Positions 34,900-50,568 of a stretch of 64,000 nt of DNA are shown here, piece after piece. The stretch comes from Plantago ovata (lineage: Eukaryota; Streptophyta; Magnoliopsida; Lamiales; Plantaginaceae). The stretch is from contig CM051457.1 of assembly GCA_028274465.1 (NCBI GenBank), positions 104,035,982 to 104,099,981 on the forward strand, given 5' to 3'. Position numbers and translations under genes: made by a program. Each line of letters begins with the position of its first letter. Position 1 is the stretch's first letter. Below the pieces are notes generated by a model that was not told the DNA's origin, ran no database searches, and worked only from the letters and a program-made list of their open reading frames with translations.

Positions 34900-37000
34900 A
34901 TGAATTATACTCAGAATGGCTAATGAATAAAGTTCTGTTTCTGATATGGTATTTGTGCAATGCTAGTCTTGTTTTCGAGTTCAGTTTCCTTGTTATGATA
35001 AAACTATGAGATAGAGTTTGTGGTGATTACTGAAAGAAAGAACCTGTTCTTGTTGCGTTCATTGTTGGGGAGAAAACACTGCCTTTGAATTATTGATGAG
35101 TATACTATTGAATTCTTGATGTAGAGTAGGCTGTAGGCATGAGTCAGTTTCATTATTGTAGTGCTGCAATTCTAATATCAAAGGACGATTGAAGTCGTGA
35201 ACTCTGTTTTTATTGTGAATATGGCTATTGGTATTTAAGTAGAAGTGCTTGACTCTTGTGTTGTTATTCTCGGTTTGGATTCATATTGTTCTTGTGTCTG
35301 ATAGAGTATAATGTATGAGCGTCCGGGGCCTTATAAATCCCACTTTAGTGTCCAATACTATGAATATGGGATACGACTCCTGTGCATAGAAATTTAGGGT
35401 CTTAACAGGCTGTCTAAACATGGCATGATGAAATCAAGTGATCAACCATGGAAAACGTATGGACATCGTGTAATGATAAATTATTGTTGATCTGTTAGAT
35501 GGTATTATGAATGAATCATGTGTCAGTTGTTTCCCTATTCCTGTAGCATGCATTCGTTGTTGTGAACCTCTATGGCTTCCCTATTTCTCTAGCATTGATG
35601 AGATACTGAATTCTTCATGTAAAGAGCAAGTATTGGTTGATTACGTTATTGTTGTGTACTTTGTGTGTTTCCTGAATATGATTCAATGTTTTTTGCTACA
35701 AGTAGATGTAATGCTAATCTACTTTGGATGATTATTCTTGCGGTATGGAAGTATGAGACTAAGTCCCACTTTACCATCCCATACTATAAATTTAGGATCC
35801 AACCCTGCACTTCTGTTCCTAAAGGTATCCAAAAGATGTCATTATGAAGTAAACCATGGACATGATACAGTCTTCATGCAATGCTGATCTTGTTTTTAGC
35901 TTCCCTATATTTGAAGCATTGAATAACTGAAAGAACTTATTCTTGTTGTAGTTATGGCTGGGCCTATCTATTTCTGCATTATTACTGAGATACTTATTGA
36001 ATTCTTAATGTAAGAGTGAGTAGGTGTTGGTCAATTTCATTATTCTAGTGCTGCTGTGTTACTACTTATGATCGAATAACAATCAAGTTGTGAACTTCAT
36101 GTGTTTCCTGAATGTAATTGATGATACCTATATACTGATATATGTAATGCTATACTTGTTTTGGCTTATTTTTCTTGTGATCTGATAAAAAATTAACCAG
36201 AAAAGCTAGTATAACGTATGAGAGTCAGGCTATGAATGTGGGGTCCAAGAACCATGCCTTGCAATCTTGGTTCTAACAAGGCAGTCCACAAGATGTAGGA
36301 TGAAATAAACCATGGAAATGATACTGTCCTCATGTAATGCTAATCGTGCTTTCTTGGTCAGTATTCTTTATGTTTATCTGTATCTTAAGCATTGATGAGA
36401 TTCTTGATGTTGAGTCATGGCTTTCACATTCCCAATATTTGTATGATACTTATTGATGTAGACTGAGTATATGTTTGCTTCGATTTCTTTATTGTAGTTG
36501 CTATATTCTTGAAAGGCTGTTTAAGGTTGTGAAGTCTACCTGTTTCCCGAACATGATTAGTTGTGAAGTCTACCTGTTACGCTAATCTTATCTTGGATTA
36601 TTTTTCTTCTGGTTTGGGGCCAACGGAAAAGCTAGTTTGTAAGGTATGTGAGTCTGAGACATCATAATCCCATTTTAGTATCCTGTTTATGAATGTAGGA
36701 TGTTAACTTGCCACCCTATCAGGTTGCCAAAAAGATGGCATGAAAAGATAAACCATGGAATATTTAAAAGCCTTTTATTTGACAATTCTTTTTCCTACTT
36801 CATTCATGAGATACTTGTTCAATCTTGATGTACAACTATTCCTTGACAACTTAATTCTTGTGAATCTATGTTTTTTATACTTTACTAATGCGATGTTTAT
36901 TGACTCTTGATGCAGAGGGGGTTAGGTATCGAGTGAGCTGATAATCACAAAGCTGCTATGTTATTATCAAAGGTACTATTAAGGTGGGTAAACTTTTGCT
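34900..37000. repeat. Degenerate tandem repeats downstream of the EF-hand gene
   Basis: About four diverged units of roughly 410-460 bp. An anchor, (t)aaaccatgga, occurs at 35446, 35854, 36310 and 36753. It is preceded by agtcccactttag..tcc-atactatgaat-type text and followed by catg-aatgctaatcttg. Each unit also has ttgaattcttgatgtaga-like text. No coding frame is conserved across units. Confidence 0.65.
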
Positions 37001-37388
37001 TGTTTCCTGAATTTTGAGAATGAGTCTCTATTTTCACGCATCCTAATCATTGGTGGTTTTATTTTTAACATCCTGTTGAATACTTGGTCTTCTGTGATCA
37101 TATGGAAGTCATTTTCAGTTCTCTGACTTCCTTTTTATTGTTGCATCATTGGTGGTTTTATTTTCAACATTCCTGTTGAACACTGTCTTTCCGAGATTTG
37201 CCTGAATGAAAATGCAGATGTAGCTTACGTTGCGCTTGGACGGAATCTTGAGGTCTTTTTATTTTATTTTATTTCTAAGTTCATTCGACTGAGAATGAGA
37301 TGCATATTCTTTTTGAATCTTTCTTGGTATTGGTATGTCAAAGAAAGACCTGGTCAAGAGCCATCCGCATTTTCATACTTGTATTTTA

Positions 37389-37645
37389 CTCGTGTCCTAA
37401 AACAATTGAACCATTTTGACTTGTACAGTCAACAATTTTCGACTTTGACTACAAATTACTTTTAAACTAACATTGGTGAAATATTAAACAAAGTATATTA
37501 TGAAACTTTAGGAAGTAAATTTTCATAATATAATTGCGTTAAATATTTTTATCATATTACAGTTCAAATAGTAACGTGTAGTCAAAATCGAGAACTGTTG
37601 ACCGCAAAAAGTGAAAATGGTTCAACTGTTTTGGGACGGAGGGAG
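37389..37645. mobile_element. Stowaway-type MITE upstream of receptor kinase 1
   Basis: The 257-bp element has TA on both sides (37387-37388, 37646-37647). The right end, read in reverse, is CTCCCTCCGTCCCAAAACAGTTGAACCATTTT, cited here only by its key parts CTCCCTCCGTCCC and TTGAACCATTTT. The left end reads CTCGTGTCCTAAAACAATTGAACC. It lies about 320 bp before the receptor-kinase ATG, so it may be part of the promoter. Confidence 0.85.
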
Positions 37646-37909
37646 TAGTATCATTGCATTGATCTGGAAGATCTTGTATTGGAGGACTCTTTCTTACTGA
37701 AAGAGACATTAGGTAGGAAATGACCAGGTGCCTCTGTCAACCAGTGATTATGACCTGGTGTCTTGTGTCAATCAGTGATTTTAAAGTTGTTTTGTATTAG
37801 AATTCCCTAAGGGTGAAAACTTTTTTAGTAGGATTTTGCTGATAAAGATCTGGTTAATATCAGCCTCATGCTTGGACTAGTGGAAGCCACTTGTTTGGAA
37901 GTTAACAAA

Positions 37910-37951
37910 ATGGAGGCTTTCTTTGTCAATTTGGTTGTTGGTGAGAAGTGA
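37910..37951 (+). other. Upstream ORF of receptor kinase 1
   Basis: ATG GAG GCT ... TGA codes MEAFFVNLVVGEK and stops 18 bp before the main ATG. Similar short ORFs precede loci 2 and 3. Transcription of this stretch is assumed, not shown. Confidence 0.45.
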
Positions 37952-37969
37952 TGAGAGACTGAGAGTACA

Positions 37970-41494
<3,525 letters not shown>

Positions 41495-42777
41495 GAGATA
41501 GACTTCAAGAGCTCGTATTTGCGCTCCAAAGTCGTATCCTGTATTAGGTTTTTGATTTTCCCTTCGTTTCCTTCTTTTTTTGTTTTTTTTTTGTTTTGTT
41601 TTGTTTTGTTTTGTATTGTTTTTTGTGACTGGATGTTTATATCATATGAATGCTACGTCTATTAAGTTGTTGAACTTGTGATCTTGCCAGTCTCGTCAAA
41701 CCTTCAGCTGATTGTTTCAAGTGCTTTTAAATAGCTAATTTACTTCATTTTTCATTTTAACAGAGATGCAACTTTTCTCATGTCAGTTCAAGTTCATATT
41801 ATTGTCAATTCATCACTCTCTGTTGAATTTACATATTTTCTTGGTGCTTGATTGATGGATCCATCTTTATAAAGCAATCTATACACTGTTGGTTTGATGT
41901 GATTTCTTGCTGTGTCTGTCAAAGCAAGATCTTTTGCACCGTATTTTAATTGGTTGAAGAAAAGTAATATAAATGGAACTCACATGTATTTTCCTGGGCT
42001 CTTTTTGTTTTGGAGGACTAATAAATTGTATCCACATGTAACTTTCTTGAAAGGACGTTTAGAGAAATTCATCGTTTCAGGTTCTATAAGAAGTTTTGAC
42101 AAGAATCCATATCTTATTTGGTCATTCTCTATATATAATTACTGTATGTTCCATAGAATAGAGGAAGCATAGAATTTCAGCTTAGATACCAGTGGTGAAG
42201 CCATCGAGACTCAGATATATGTTCTTTTGTGGCATGTGTGTCATTTGTTTCTCGTTGAGAATATCTGCTTTAACCGATGTTATTGACACAATCCATTTTT
42301 CCATGGTTTTATGACTGATGTTTCTCAGTGTTTTAAAGATTTCAGGGGTGCTACACTCTTACTATTTGTTATTGTGCCCTGAATGAAAACGCAGATGTAG
42401 CTCACGTTTTGGATGATATCTTAAGGTCTTTTTGTTGTTGTTGATGTTATTTATATATTTATTTTTAATTCATTCTTCTGAGAATAACTATACGCATAAA
42501 ATATTTTTGATGTTGATTGGGTTTGTGATACATGTATTATAGCATCAATTGCATCTTTATGTAAGGTCCTGAAGGTTGCTTTCATTCTGAAACTAACTTT
42601 TGACACATGTATCTGGTCATGTGACTGATGTCAAGCAGTTGATTTTTTTAACAAGTTCTTTTGCATTAGAATTCCTTCAGCGTGGAATTTTTAACATTAG
42701 GATTTGCTGATAAAGATTTGGTAAACATCAATATCATCCATGCATTAGAAGAAGAAACTTGGTTGGAAGTTAACAAA
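41495..42777. other. Spacer between receptor kinase loci 1 and 2
   Basis: No gene. The last 300 bp resemble the upstream regions of loci 1 and 3 (ttagaattcc..., gataaagat-tggt, ttggaagttaacaaaatgga), showing that the promoter was duplicated with the gene. A (ttttg)n stretch lies at 41585-41625. Confidence 0.6.
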
Positions 42778-42816
42778 ATGGAGTCTTTCTTGCTCAATTT
42801 GGCTATAGGATTCTAA
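42778..42816 (+). other. Upstream ORF of receptor kinase 2
   Basis: Codes MESFLLNLAIGF then TAA, in the same position relative to conserved upstream text as the upstream ORF of locus 1. The downstream gene is a pseudogene. Confidence 0.4.
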
Positions 42817-42857
42817 GATCTCTTCAGTGTTGTTTGTGTGATGTTACAAAGTGTACG

Positions 42858-45335
42858 ATGGATGTTCTCTGCTTTCTGTCATATCTTTTATGTGCAGATC
42901 TGTTTTTGCTGAGACTATCTGCTGCTTTGTCCGATAGTATTACTGCATCACAATCTCTTCGAGATGGTGAAACACTGATTTCAACTGGTGGCAGTTTTGA
43001 GCTGGGATTCTTCAGTCATGGGACTTCAACGGGTCGATATTTGGGAATTTGGTACAAGAAAATTCCAATCAGAACTGTAGTTTGGGTTGCAAATAGACAA
43101 AGCCCAGTCAGGGACTCGTCTGGTTTGTTGATGATTAACAGCACAGGCGGTCTAGTACTGTTAAATGGAACAAATGGTGTCGTTTGGTCTACAGTTGCAG
43201 TTACAGCGGGTCAAAATTCAGCACTGCAACTTTTAGATACTGGGAATCTTGTGTTATGAGATGGTAATCCGAATTTTTACTTGTGGCAGAGTTTTGATCA
43301 TCCATCTGACACATTGTTGCCTGGTATGAAACTTGGTTGGGACTTGAGAATTTCTCTCAACAGACGACTTTCTTCATGGAAGAGTCCTAATGATCCGTCA
43401 CCAGGGGAACTGAGCAAGGGCATTGAGCTTGATCCATATCCGCAGAATGTAATGATGAGGGGCACTAGAAAGTATTACCGAGGTGGTCCATGGAACGGTC
43501 AAAGATTTAGTGGTGCTCCTGAATTAAGAACCAATGTCGTGTTTAGCTTTGAGTTTGTTGTTAACCAAGAGGAGATTTACTACAGGTACGAGCTTCGTAA
43601 TACATCTGTTATCACGAGACTTGTTTTGAATGAAACTACCTCCAGTGTATGGGTTGAGGCAGATCAGTCTTGGAGGCTTTATGCATCGGTGCCTCGTGAT
43701 TATTGTGACAAGTATGACTTATGTGGTACTAATGGTATCTGCATCATCAATGAGTCACCTGTTTGTCAATGTTTAAAAGGTTTCAAACCAAAATCGCCCC
43801 AGAGCTGGAGTTCTGCGGATTGGTCTAGTGGATGCATAAGGCGTAAGCCATTGAACTGTACTCAAAAACATGGCTTTGTCAAAATTTCTGGCATAAAATT
43901 ACCAGATACTGCTCATTCTTGGGTTAGCAGTACCACGAATTTGAAAGATTGCAGAGAGACATGCTTGAGGAACTGTCCCTGTATGGCTTATACAAACTCA
44001 GATAGTAGTGGGCGAGGCAATGGATGTGTCCTTTGGTTCGGTGATATTAGACAGCTCTCTGATGGTGGACAAGTTCTTTATGTACGGATGCATGATCCAG
44101 ATACAAGTATGTCTCTCTCTTTCGTTCCTTTTACCTGTGCATTTTTGTCAGTTCAATTGGTGTACACACTTGTGTCTCGATTCGTGATCATTACATACTC
44201 CTATTGTTGCAATGAAACCTGTTTTACGAGATGATCTACCTAAAACTTCCATTTTTATTTATTTTATTTCTCTCGGCTCATTTTGTTTACAGAAAATAGG
44301 GTTCTGGTGATAGCAGCTGCAATTGTAATTCCCATTAAAGTCTGTGTGCTACTTGTCCTCGTGTACTGTTTTTTTCCGCAGAAGAAAGATCAATGCAAAA
44401 GGTGAGTATATCGATTGTACTATTAGTGATTTTTCCGTTGTAAGAAATACTACTTGTTCCATTAGAAACTTTAGTTATGTTTCTGTTTCACAATTTACCA
44501 ACCTTTCTCCATTTAATTTATGAATACGAGACGAATTATCGACACATAGTAAGCAAACCGTGGACTCTGAATCTTGTTCTACTTGCTGCATTGTTTGTAT
44601 ATGTTTTTGTTTTTAAATCATCTACTCTGTTTCTTTTTGTTGCAGTGGATACATGGCACCGGAGTATGCAGTCTACGGTTCATTTTCGGCAAAATCGGAT
44701 GTCTTCAGCTTTGGCATTCTAGTGTCGGAGATCGTGAGTGGAAAGAAGAATATAGGGTCTCACCAGACCAAGGACCATCATAATCTTATTGGATATGTAA
44801 GTATTCTACATGAACGGATAATTGTACAACCACTTGCCTAGAGTATAAGCAGCAGTAAAATTCTCTGTTTATGGCAAAATGTTTTCTAGAACATGTATTA
44901 CATGGTTTGCTTAAAGTTGCTTTCAGTGTAAAAGTTATGATATAATACAATGCGTTGTTTAGGGAAATCTTTCCTTGTTCATTATGTTGAATTTTTATCC
45001 CCTTTTTTTATGAATTCCCCTATTCAGGCATGGGAATTATGGACACAGAGCAGGCCAATGGAATTACTCGATTCTTCATTGGATGATATGCTCGTTGAAC
45101 CTGATATGAGTAGGTGCATCCATGTGGGTTTGTTGTGTGTGCAGCAGAAAGCAGTAGATAGGCCAACCATGTCAACAGTGGTTCTGATGTTGAATGGCGA
45201 AAGTACACTTCCCAGCCAAAAGAGCCTGGTTTTCTGTTAGATTTGATTCCCAAAAAAATGGGCACTTCATCTGGCAGGAACAAATCTTGTTCTGTCAATG
45301 ACTTTTGCATCACTACAGTGACGGCATGTTGAGAG
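42858..45335 (+). pseudogene. S-domain receptor kinase, locus 2 (dead copy)
   Basis: The start by alignment with locus 1 is the ATG at 42858 (MDVLCFLSYLL). Exon 1 has a CGA-to-TGA type stop at 43257-43259, inside the B-lectin domain (NLVL-stop-DGN). It then continues openly through the S-locus and PAN domains to a donor near 44107. Exon 2 (membrane helix, 44294-44402) carries an extra T in its T-run (TGTTTTTTTCCG), shifting frame. Exons 3, 4 and 5, with P-loop, catalytic Lys, HRD and DFG, are missing. Sequence jumps at about 44530 from the intron after exon 2 into the last bases of exon 5. Exon 6 (44646-44796) is intact. Exon 7 (from 45028) has a one-base loss near 45211. No functional kinase is possible; a secreted lectin fragment would stop at residue 133. 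Confidence 0.93.
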
Positions 45336-46305
45336 ATGGGCTTTTGGAGCTAGTGTTTGTACATGAAACACGTTTTCGCCTGGTGGCTCCAAAATCATAT
45401 CCTTTGTTGGTTTTTTTTTCTTTTTTCTTTTTTTTTTTCCGCTTTACCAATTATGGAAGGATGAAAAAGTGGATGAACTTTGTGGTTCCTGAATATGATA
45501 TGGTTTTCACCAACATTTACTTGTATTTGTATTCTAATTCCTGTGTTTGGGACATTTTTCAATGCTTAACTAATTGCAAGTGGTTGCTTTAAGAAGAAAA
45601 TTAAATGCAAGTGAAAGTGGTTGCTTTAAGAAGAAAAATAAATGCAAGTGGAACTCACAGGTAGTTTTCCTTATGGCTTTTTCATTTGGTGATATCTTTC
45701 TCAAAAGGTTGGGTAGAGAAATTGATTTTTTGAGGTTTGGTAACAAGTACCCAGAAATAAATCTATATGTAACTAATCTTGGTTTAGATAATTGTTCTCA
45801 TTTTTCTATTTCATCAATGAGATGTTTATTGACACTTGATTCAGATGGGGTTAGGTAAGAGTGGGTCAACTTTTGTGTTTTTTCTTGATGTGAAGATTAA
45901 GAATACATCTTTGTTTGATGACCCTAATCATTGTTTGGATCATATGGATGTCATTTTCAGGGGACATCTTTCTGTTTATTTTTAAACTATAAATCAATCA
46001 TGTCTTACTTTAAGGCCTCTTTTCTTTTTATAGTTATTATTAATATTATTGTTTAATCTAGCTTGTGTTTGGTCAATAGACATTGGTATAGTATTAATTG
46101 CATCATTGGAAGGTTCATGGTTGCTTCCATACTGAAAAGAAAACATTAGACAAGAACTGACCAGTTTGCTGGTTATTTGAATGAGTAGTTTATATAACAT
46201 CTTCAGGGTGGAGTTTTCAACATTATTGCAATTTTCTGATAAAGATCTGTTAGTGCCAGCATCATCCATGGACTAGAAGGAGACACTTGCTTGGAAGTTA
46301 ACAGA
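45336..46305. other. Spacer between receptor kinase loci 2 and 3
   Basis: No gene. It includes a short tandem repeat near 45575-45655 (gcaagtg-gttgctttaagaagaaaa, twice). The last 250 bp are similar to the upstream regions of loci 1 and 2. Confidence 0.6.
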
Positions 46306-46347
46306 ATGGAGCCTTTCTTGATGATCAATTTGCCAATAGGGCTCTAA
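46306..46347 (+). other. Upstream ORF of receptor kinase 3
   Basis: Codes MEPFLMINLPIGL then TAA, about 40 bp before the main ATG. It aligns with the upstream ORFs of loci 1 and 2. Confidence 0.45.
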
Positions 46348-46388
46348 AATCTCTTCTAGTGTTGTAGGTAAGAAGTTACAGGTGTGCC

Positions 46389-49300
46389 ATGAATATTCTC
46401 CGGTTTCTGTCTCATCCTTTATGTGCAGTTCTGTTTTTGCTGAGACTATCTGCTGCTTTGACCGATAGTATTACGGTATCACAATCTCTTCGAGATGGTG
46501 AAACACTGGTTTCAAGTGGTGGCAGTTTTGAGCTGGGATTTTTCAGTCCAGGTAGTTCAACGGGTCGATACTTGGGAATTTGGTACCACAATATTCCAGT
46601 CAGAACTGTAGTTTGGGTTGCAAATAGACAAAACTCAATCAGGGACTTGTCTGGTACATTGACGATTAACAGATCAGGCGGTCTAGTACTGTCGAATGGA
46701 GCTAATGGTGTCGTTTGGTCAACGGGCTCAGTTACAGCAGCTCAAAATCCAGCACTGCAACTTTTAGATACTGGGAATCTTGTTTTGAGAAATGGTAATG
46801 CGAATATTTACTTGTGGCAGAGTTTTGATTATCCATCTGATACATTCTTGCCGGGTATGAAACTTGGTTGGGACTTGAGAACTTCTCTCAACAGACGTCT
46901 ATCGTCATGGAAGAGTCCTGATGATCCGGCACCAGGGCAACTTAGCCAGGGCATTGAGCTTGATGCATATCCACAGGTTGTACTGATGAAGGGCACTAAA
47001 AAGTATTACCGAGGGGGTCCATGGAACGGCCTGAGATTTAGTGGTGCTCCAGAATTAAGGACCAATCCGTTGTTTAGCTTCGAGTTTGTTGCTAACCAGG
47101 AGGAGGTTTACTACACGTACAAGCTTGTTAATGCATCTGTTATCACGAGGATCATGTTGAATGAAACTACCACCAACTGGATGCGCTCTGTATGGGTTGA
47201 GGCAGATCAGTCTTGGAGGGTTTATGCAACGCTGCCTCGTGATAATTGTGACAGTTATGGGTTATGTGGTGCTAATGGTGTCTGCATCATCACTGAGTCA
47301 CCGATTTGTCAATGTTTGAAAGGTTTCCAACCAAAATCGCCCCAGAGATGGAATTCTGTGGACTGGTTGAGTGGATGCACGAGGAGTGAGCCATTGAACT
47401 GCTCAGACAAACATGGCTTTGTCAAAATTTCTGGCATAAAATTACCAGATACTGCCCATTCTTTGACAACTAGATCCATGAATTTGAAGGATTGCAGAGA
47501 GACATGCTTGAGGAATTGTTCTTGCATGGCTTATACAAACTCGGATATTACTGGGCGAGGCAGTGGATGTGCTCTCTGGTTTGGAGATCTGGTTGATATT
47601 AGACAGTTCTCTGATGGTGGACAGGATCTTTATCTGCGGATGCATCATTCACATACAAGTATATTTTTTGCTTTCTTTCTCTCTTTACATTTCCGTTGGT
47701 TCAAAATCGGTATCATGAAAATGAAACAACTTTTAGGAGATGATCAACTTACAAAGTTCTTTTTCCTTTTCTGTTTTTGTGTGCCTTTATATTTTGACAG
47801 ATAATAGGGCTCTGATGATAGCAGCTGCAATCGTAATTCCCGTTATAGTTTGTGCAATACTTGTACTTGTTTACTGTTTTCTTCGCAGAAGAAGTATCAA
47901 CGCAAAAGGTGAGTAAATTGATTGCACGGTGAGCTATTGTTAGAAATACTACTTGTTCAATTCGAAACTTTATTTACGATCTGTTTCACATTTTTCCAAG
48001 AAAGGGGATACTCCTATTAATCCACTTATGTTGTCCATTTTACAAACCTTTCTCCATTTTAATGGTGTGAATATTCTCCCCATGATTGAGATAAACCATT
48101 AAAATTAGGGGAAGAAAGAAAAGCATCAACATTGCACTTTGGATCCCTAGCGGAGACATAAGGCGGTTTAGGTGTGGAGATATATGGTGGTATAGGATGT
48201 TGTATAGCCGTAGTATAGGAGTAGTTGTAATATTTGCCGTTTCAAAAATAAATAAATTGCACTTTGGATAACCTGTCAAATTTTTACCATTGCCTTTCTC
48301 CGGGCAGGCAAAGTTGAAGATGGTGAGAGAGAAGATATGGACCTAACCTTTTTTCGGTTGGCTGCAATTGCTCGTGCCACTAATCATTTTTCAGACGGCA
48401 CCAAGCTTGGTGAAGGTGGATTCGGACCTGTCTACAAGGTGATCGAGTGCAATTAATTAAAATCTTATATCCAATGTGAAAAGCAGAGGTCTAATGGAGA
48501 GGAATAAGACATTCAATTTTATTCTTTAACAAGCTAATTTTCAGGGCTTACTGGTTGATGGGCAGCATGTTGCTGTAAAGAGGCTGTCAAAATGCTCCGG
48601 ACAAGGATTAAATGAGTTTGCAAATGAAGTGAAACTAATCTCAAAACTCCAACACAGAAATCTTGTCAAGCTTCTTGGTTGTTGCATAGAACATAATGAA
48701 AAAATATTGGTTTATGAATACATGCCCAATGGAAGTTTGGACTCCTTTCTCTTTGGTATGTAGTCCAGACTACCTTGCGAGTTTTTGTTAGAACTATAAC
48801 CTTTGTGACAGTCTCTTCATGTATATGCTGCTTAATATGGTTCTGAAATGTCAGATCAGACAAAAGCATCGATATTGAATTGGCCAAAGAGGTTTGGTAT
48901 CATATGCGGAATTGCGAGGGGTCTTCTCTACCTTCATCAGGACTCCAGGTTGCGAATTATCCACCGGGATTTGAAGGCAAGTAATGTATTAATTGACAAT
49001 GAGCTGAACCCAAAAATATCTGATTTTGGGCTGGCTAGAACTTTTGGAGGCGATGAAGGTGCAGAGAGGACAAGACGAATTATTGGCACATAGTACGCAA
49101 ATATTGGACTTTGAATCTTGTTCTATTTGCTGAACTATTTTGATTATTTTTCATCTTATTATGTAAATGGTCCACTCTGTTTCTTTTTGTTGCAGTGGAT
49201 ATATGGCACCGGAATACGCAGTTTATGGTTTATTTTCGGCAAAATCTGATGTTTTTAGCTTCGGCATTCTAGTGTTGGAGATTGTGAGTGGAAAGAAGAG

Positions 49301-49913
49301 TTTAGGGTCTCACCACACCAAGGAGCATCACAATCTTATTGGATATGTAAGCATTCTACGTGTAGAGATAATCGTACAAACCACTTGCCTAGTGTATATG
49401 CAGTAACATTCTCTTATATGGCAAAATGTTTTCTAGAACACATAATTTGGTTTTGCTTAATGTTCCTTTGAAAGTAAAAGTTAGCAGATATTACAATGCG
49501 TTGTTTAATTAGTGCATGTGTGTTATCTTCTGGGTAAAACATATTTCGCTTTCCTTCGTTGAATTGAACCTTATGTTGAGTATTTTTATTTGCATTACCC
49601 TATTCAGGCATGGCAACTATGGATGGAAAGCAGGCCCCTGGAATTACTAGATTCCTCATTAAATGATATGCTTGTTGAGCCTGAGATGATTCGGTGCATC
49701 CATGTGGCTCTGTTGTGTGTCCAACAAAATGCTGAAGATAGGCCAACAATGTCGACAGTGGTTTTGATGCTGAATGGAGGAAGTACACTTCCCCAACCGA
49801 GGGAGCCTGGTTTTCTATTTGATATGATTCCTAGTGAAACCGGATCTTTATCTTGCACAAATAACTCGGGTTCTGTCTGTGACTTTAGCATCACAACATT
49901 GATAGCACGTTGA
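46389..49913 (+). CDS. G-type lectin S-receptor-like serine/threonine kinase, locus 3 (intact)
   Basis: Seven exons: 46389-47658, 47801-47908, 48308-48438, 48545-48755, 48855-49092, 49196-49346, 49608-49913, giving 804 codons. All exon lengths equal those of locus 1 except exon 1, which is one codon shorter. Domains run signal peptide, B-lectin, S-locus glycoprotein, PAN, membrane helix (exon 2), kinase, DUF3403-type tail. Key kinase residues are present: GEGGFG (494-499), Lys515, HRD (610-612), DFG (630-632), and APEYA in exon 6. It is predicted to be an active RD-type plasma-membrane receptor kinase. Intron 2 carries a SINE with a perfect 14-bp target duplication, which the gene tolerates because all splice sites are kept. 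No stop or frameshift was found. Confidence 0.94.
48145..48255 (+). mobile_element. 5'-truncated SINE in intron 2 of receptor kinase 3
   Basis: The 111-bp body ccctagcggagacataaggcg... ends in caaaaataaataa. It is flanked by a perfect 14-bp direct repeat, attgcactttggat (48131-48144, 48256-48269). The body shares taaggcggtttaggtgtgg and following text with the SINE at 23770. It is in the same orientation as the gene. Confidence 0.9.
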
Positions 49914-50560
49914 GTAGGCTTTAAGAGCTAGTGTTTGTACATTTCAAGTGCATGTTAATGAACATTCATTTTTCAGCTACAAATAGCTTCAATTCTATAC
50001 TTCCAGTCTCATGAACATTTCAGCTGATTCCATGTACTAAGCTAATTTAGTTCTTTTTAATTTTCTCAACGCAGTTCAACATCATTTTTTTTATTAGTTC
50101 ATCAGTACACCTCTGTTGCATTTACATATTTCTTGCCAAGTCTGAAAAATGAAGGCACTTTTTGTTGTTTGATTGATGGATCCTTATAAGCCATCTTTAC
50201 ACTGTTGTTTTGATGCTGACTTCTTGTTCTTCTATATTATAAGCAAGATTCTCTGTACGTACTATATTGTAAGTAGTCGCTTTCAGAAGAAAAGTAAATG
50301 TAAGTGAAACTCACAGGTATATAGTTTTCTTGGTTCCTTTTTATTTGGAGATATCTTTGGAGGACTAATAAATGGTGACCACATGTATCTTTCCCAGAAA
50401 TATACGTAGAGAAATTGAATTTTTTTTTCAGGTTTGGTAACTATGAGCATCATCATGTGCCCGGAAATGAATATATGCCTTTTTGCTTTCTTTCTAGTTA
50501 CTGTTCCATTGAAGCCAGTAAGTCCAGGAATTTCAGCTTTTGTATCACTGAGATGCTAGG
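49914..50560. other. Spacer between receptor kinase loci 3 and 4
   Basis: No gene. It resembles parts of the spacer after locus 1 (gattgatggatcc, tttttatttggag), so it belongs to the tandem duplication. Confidence 0.55.
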
Positions 50561-50568
50561 GTAAAGCC

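Noticed and set aside
42834..42858. Using the upstream ATG at 42834 as start of receptor locus 2
   Set aside because: Loci 1 and 3 start at the position equivalent to 42858; the eight extra codons have no counterpart there.
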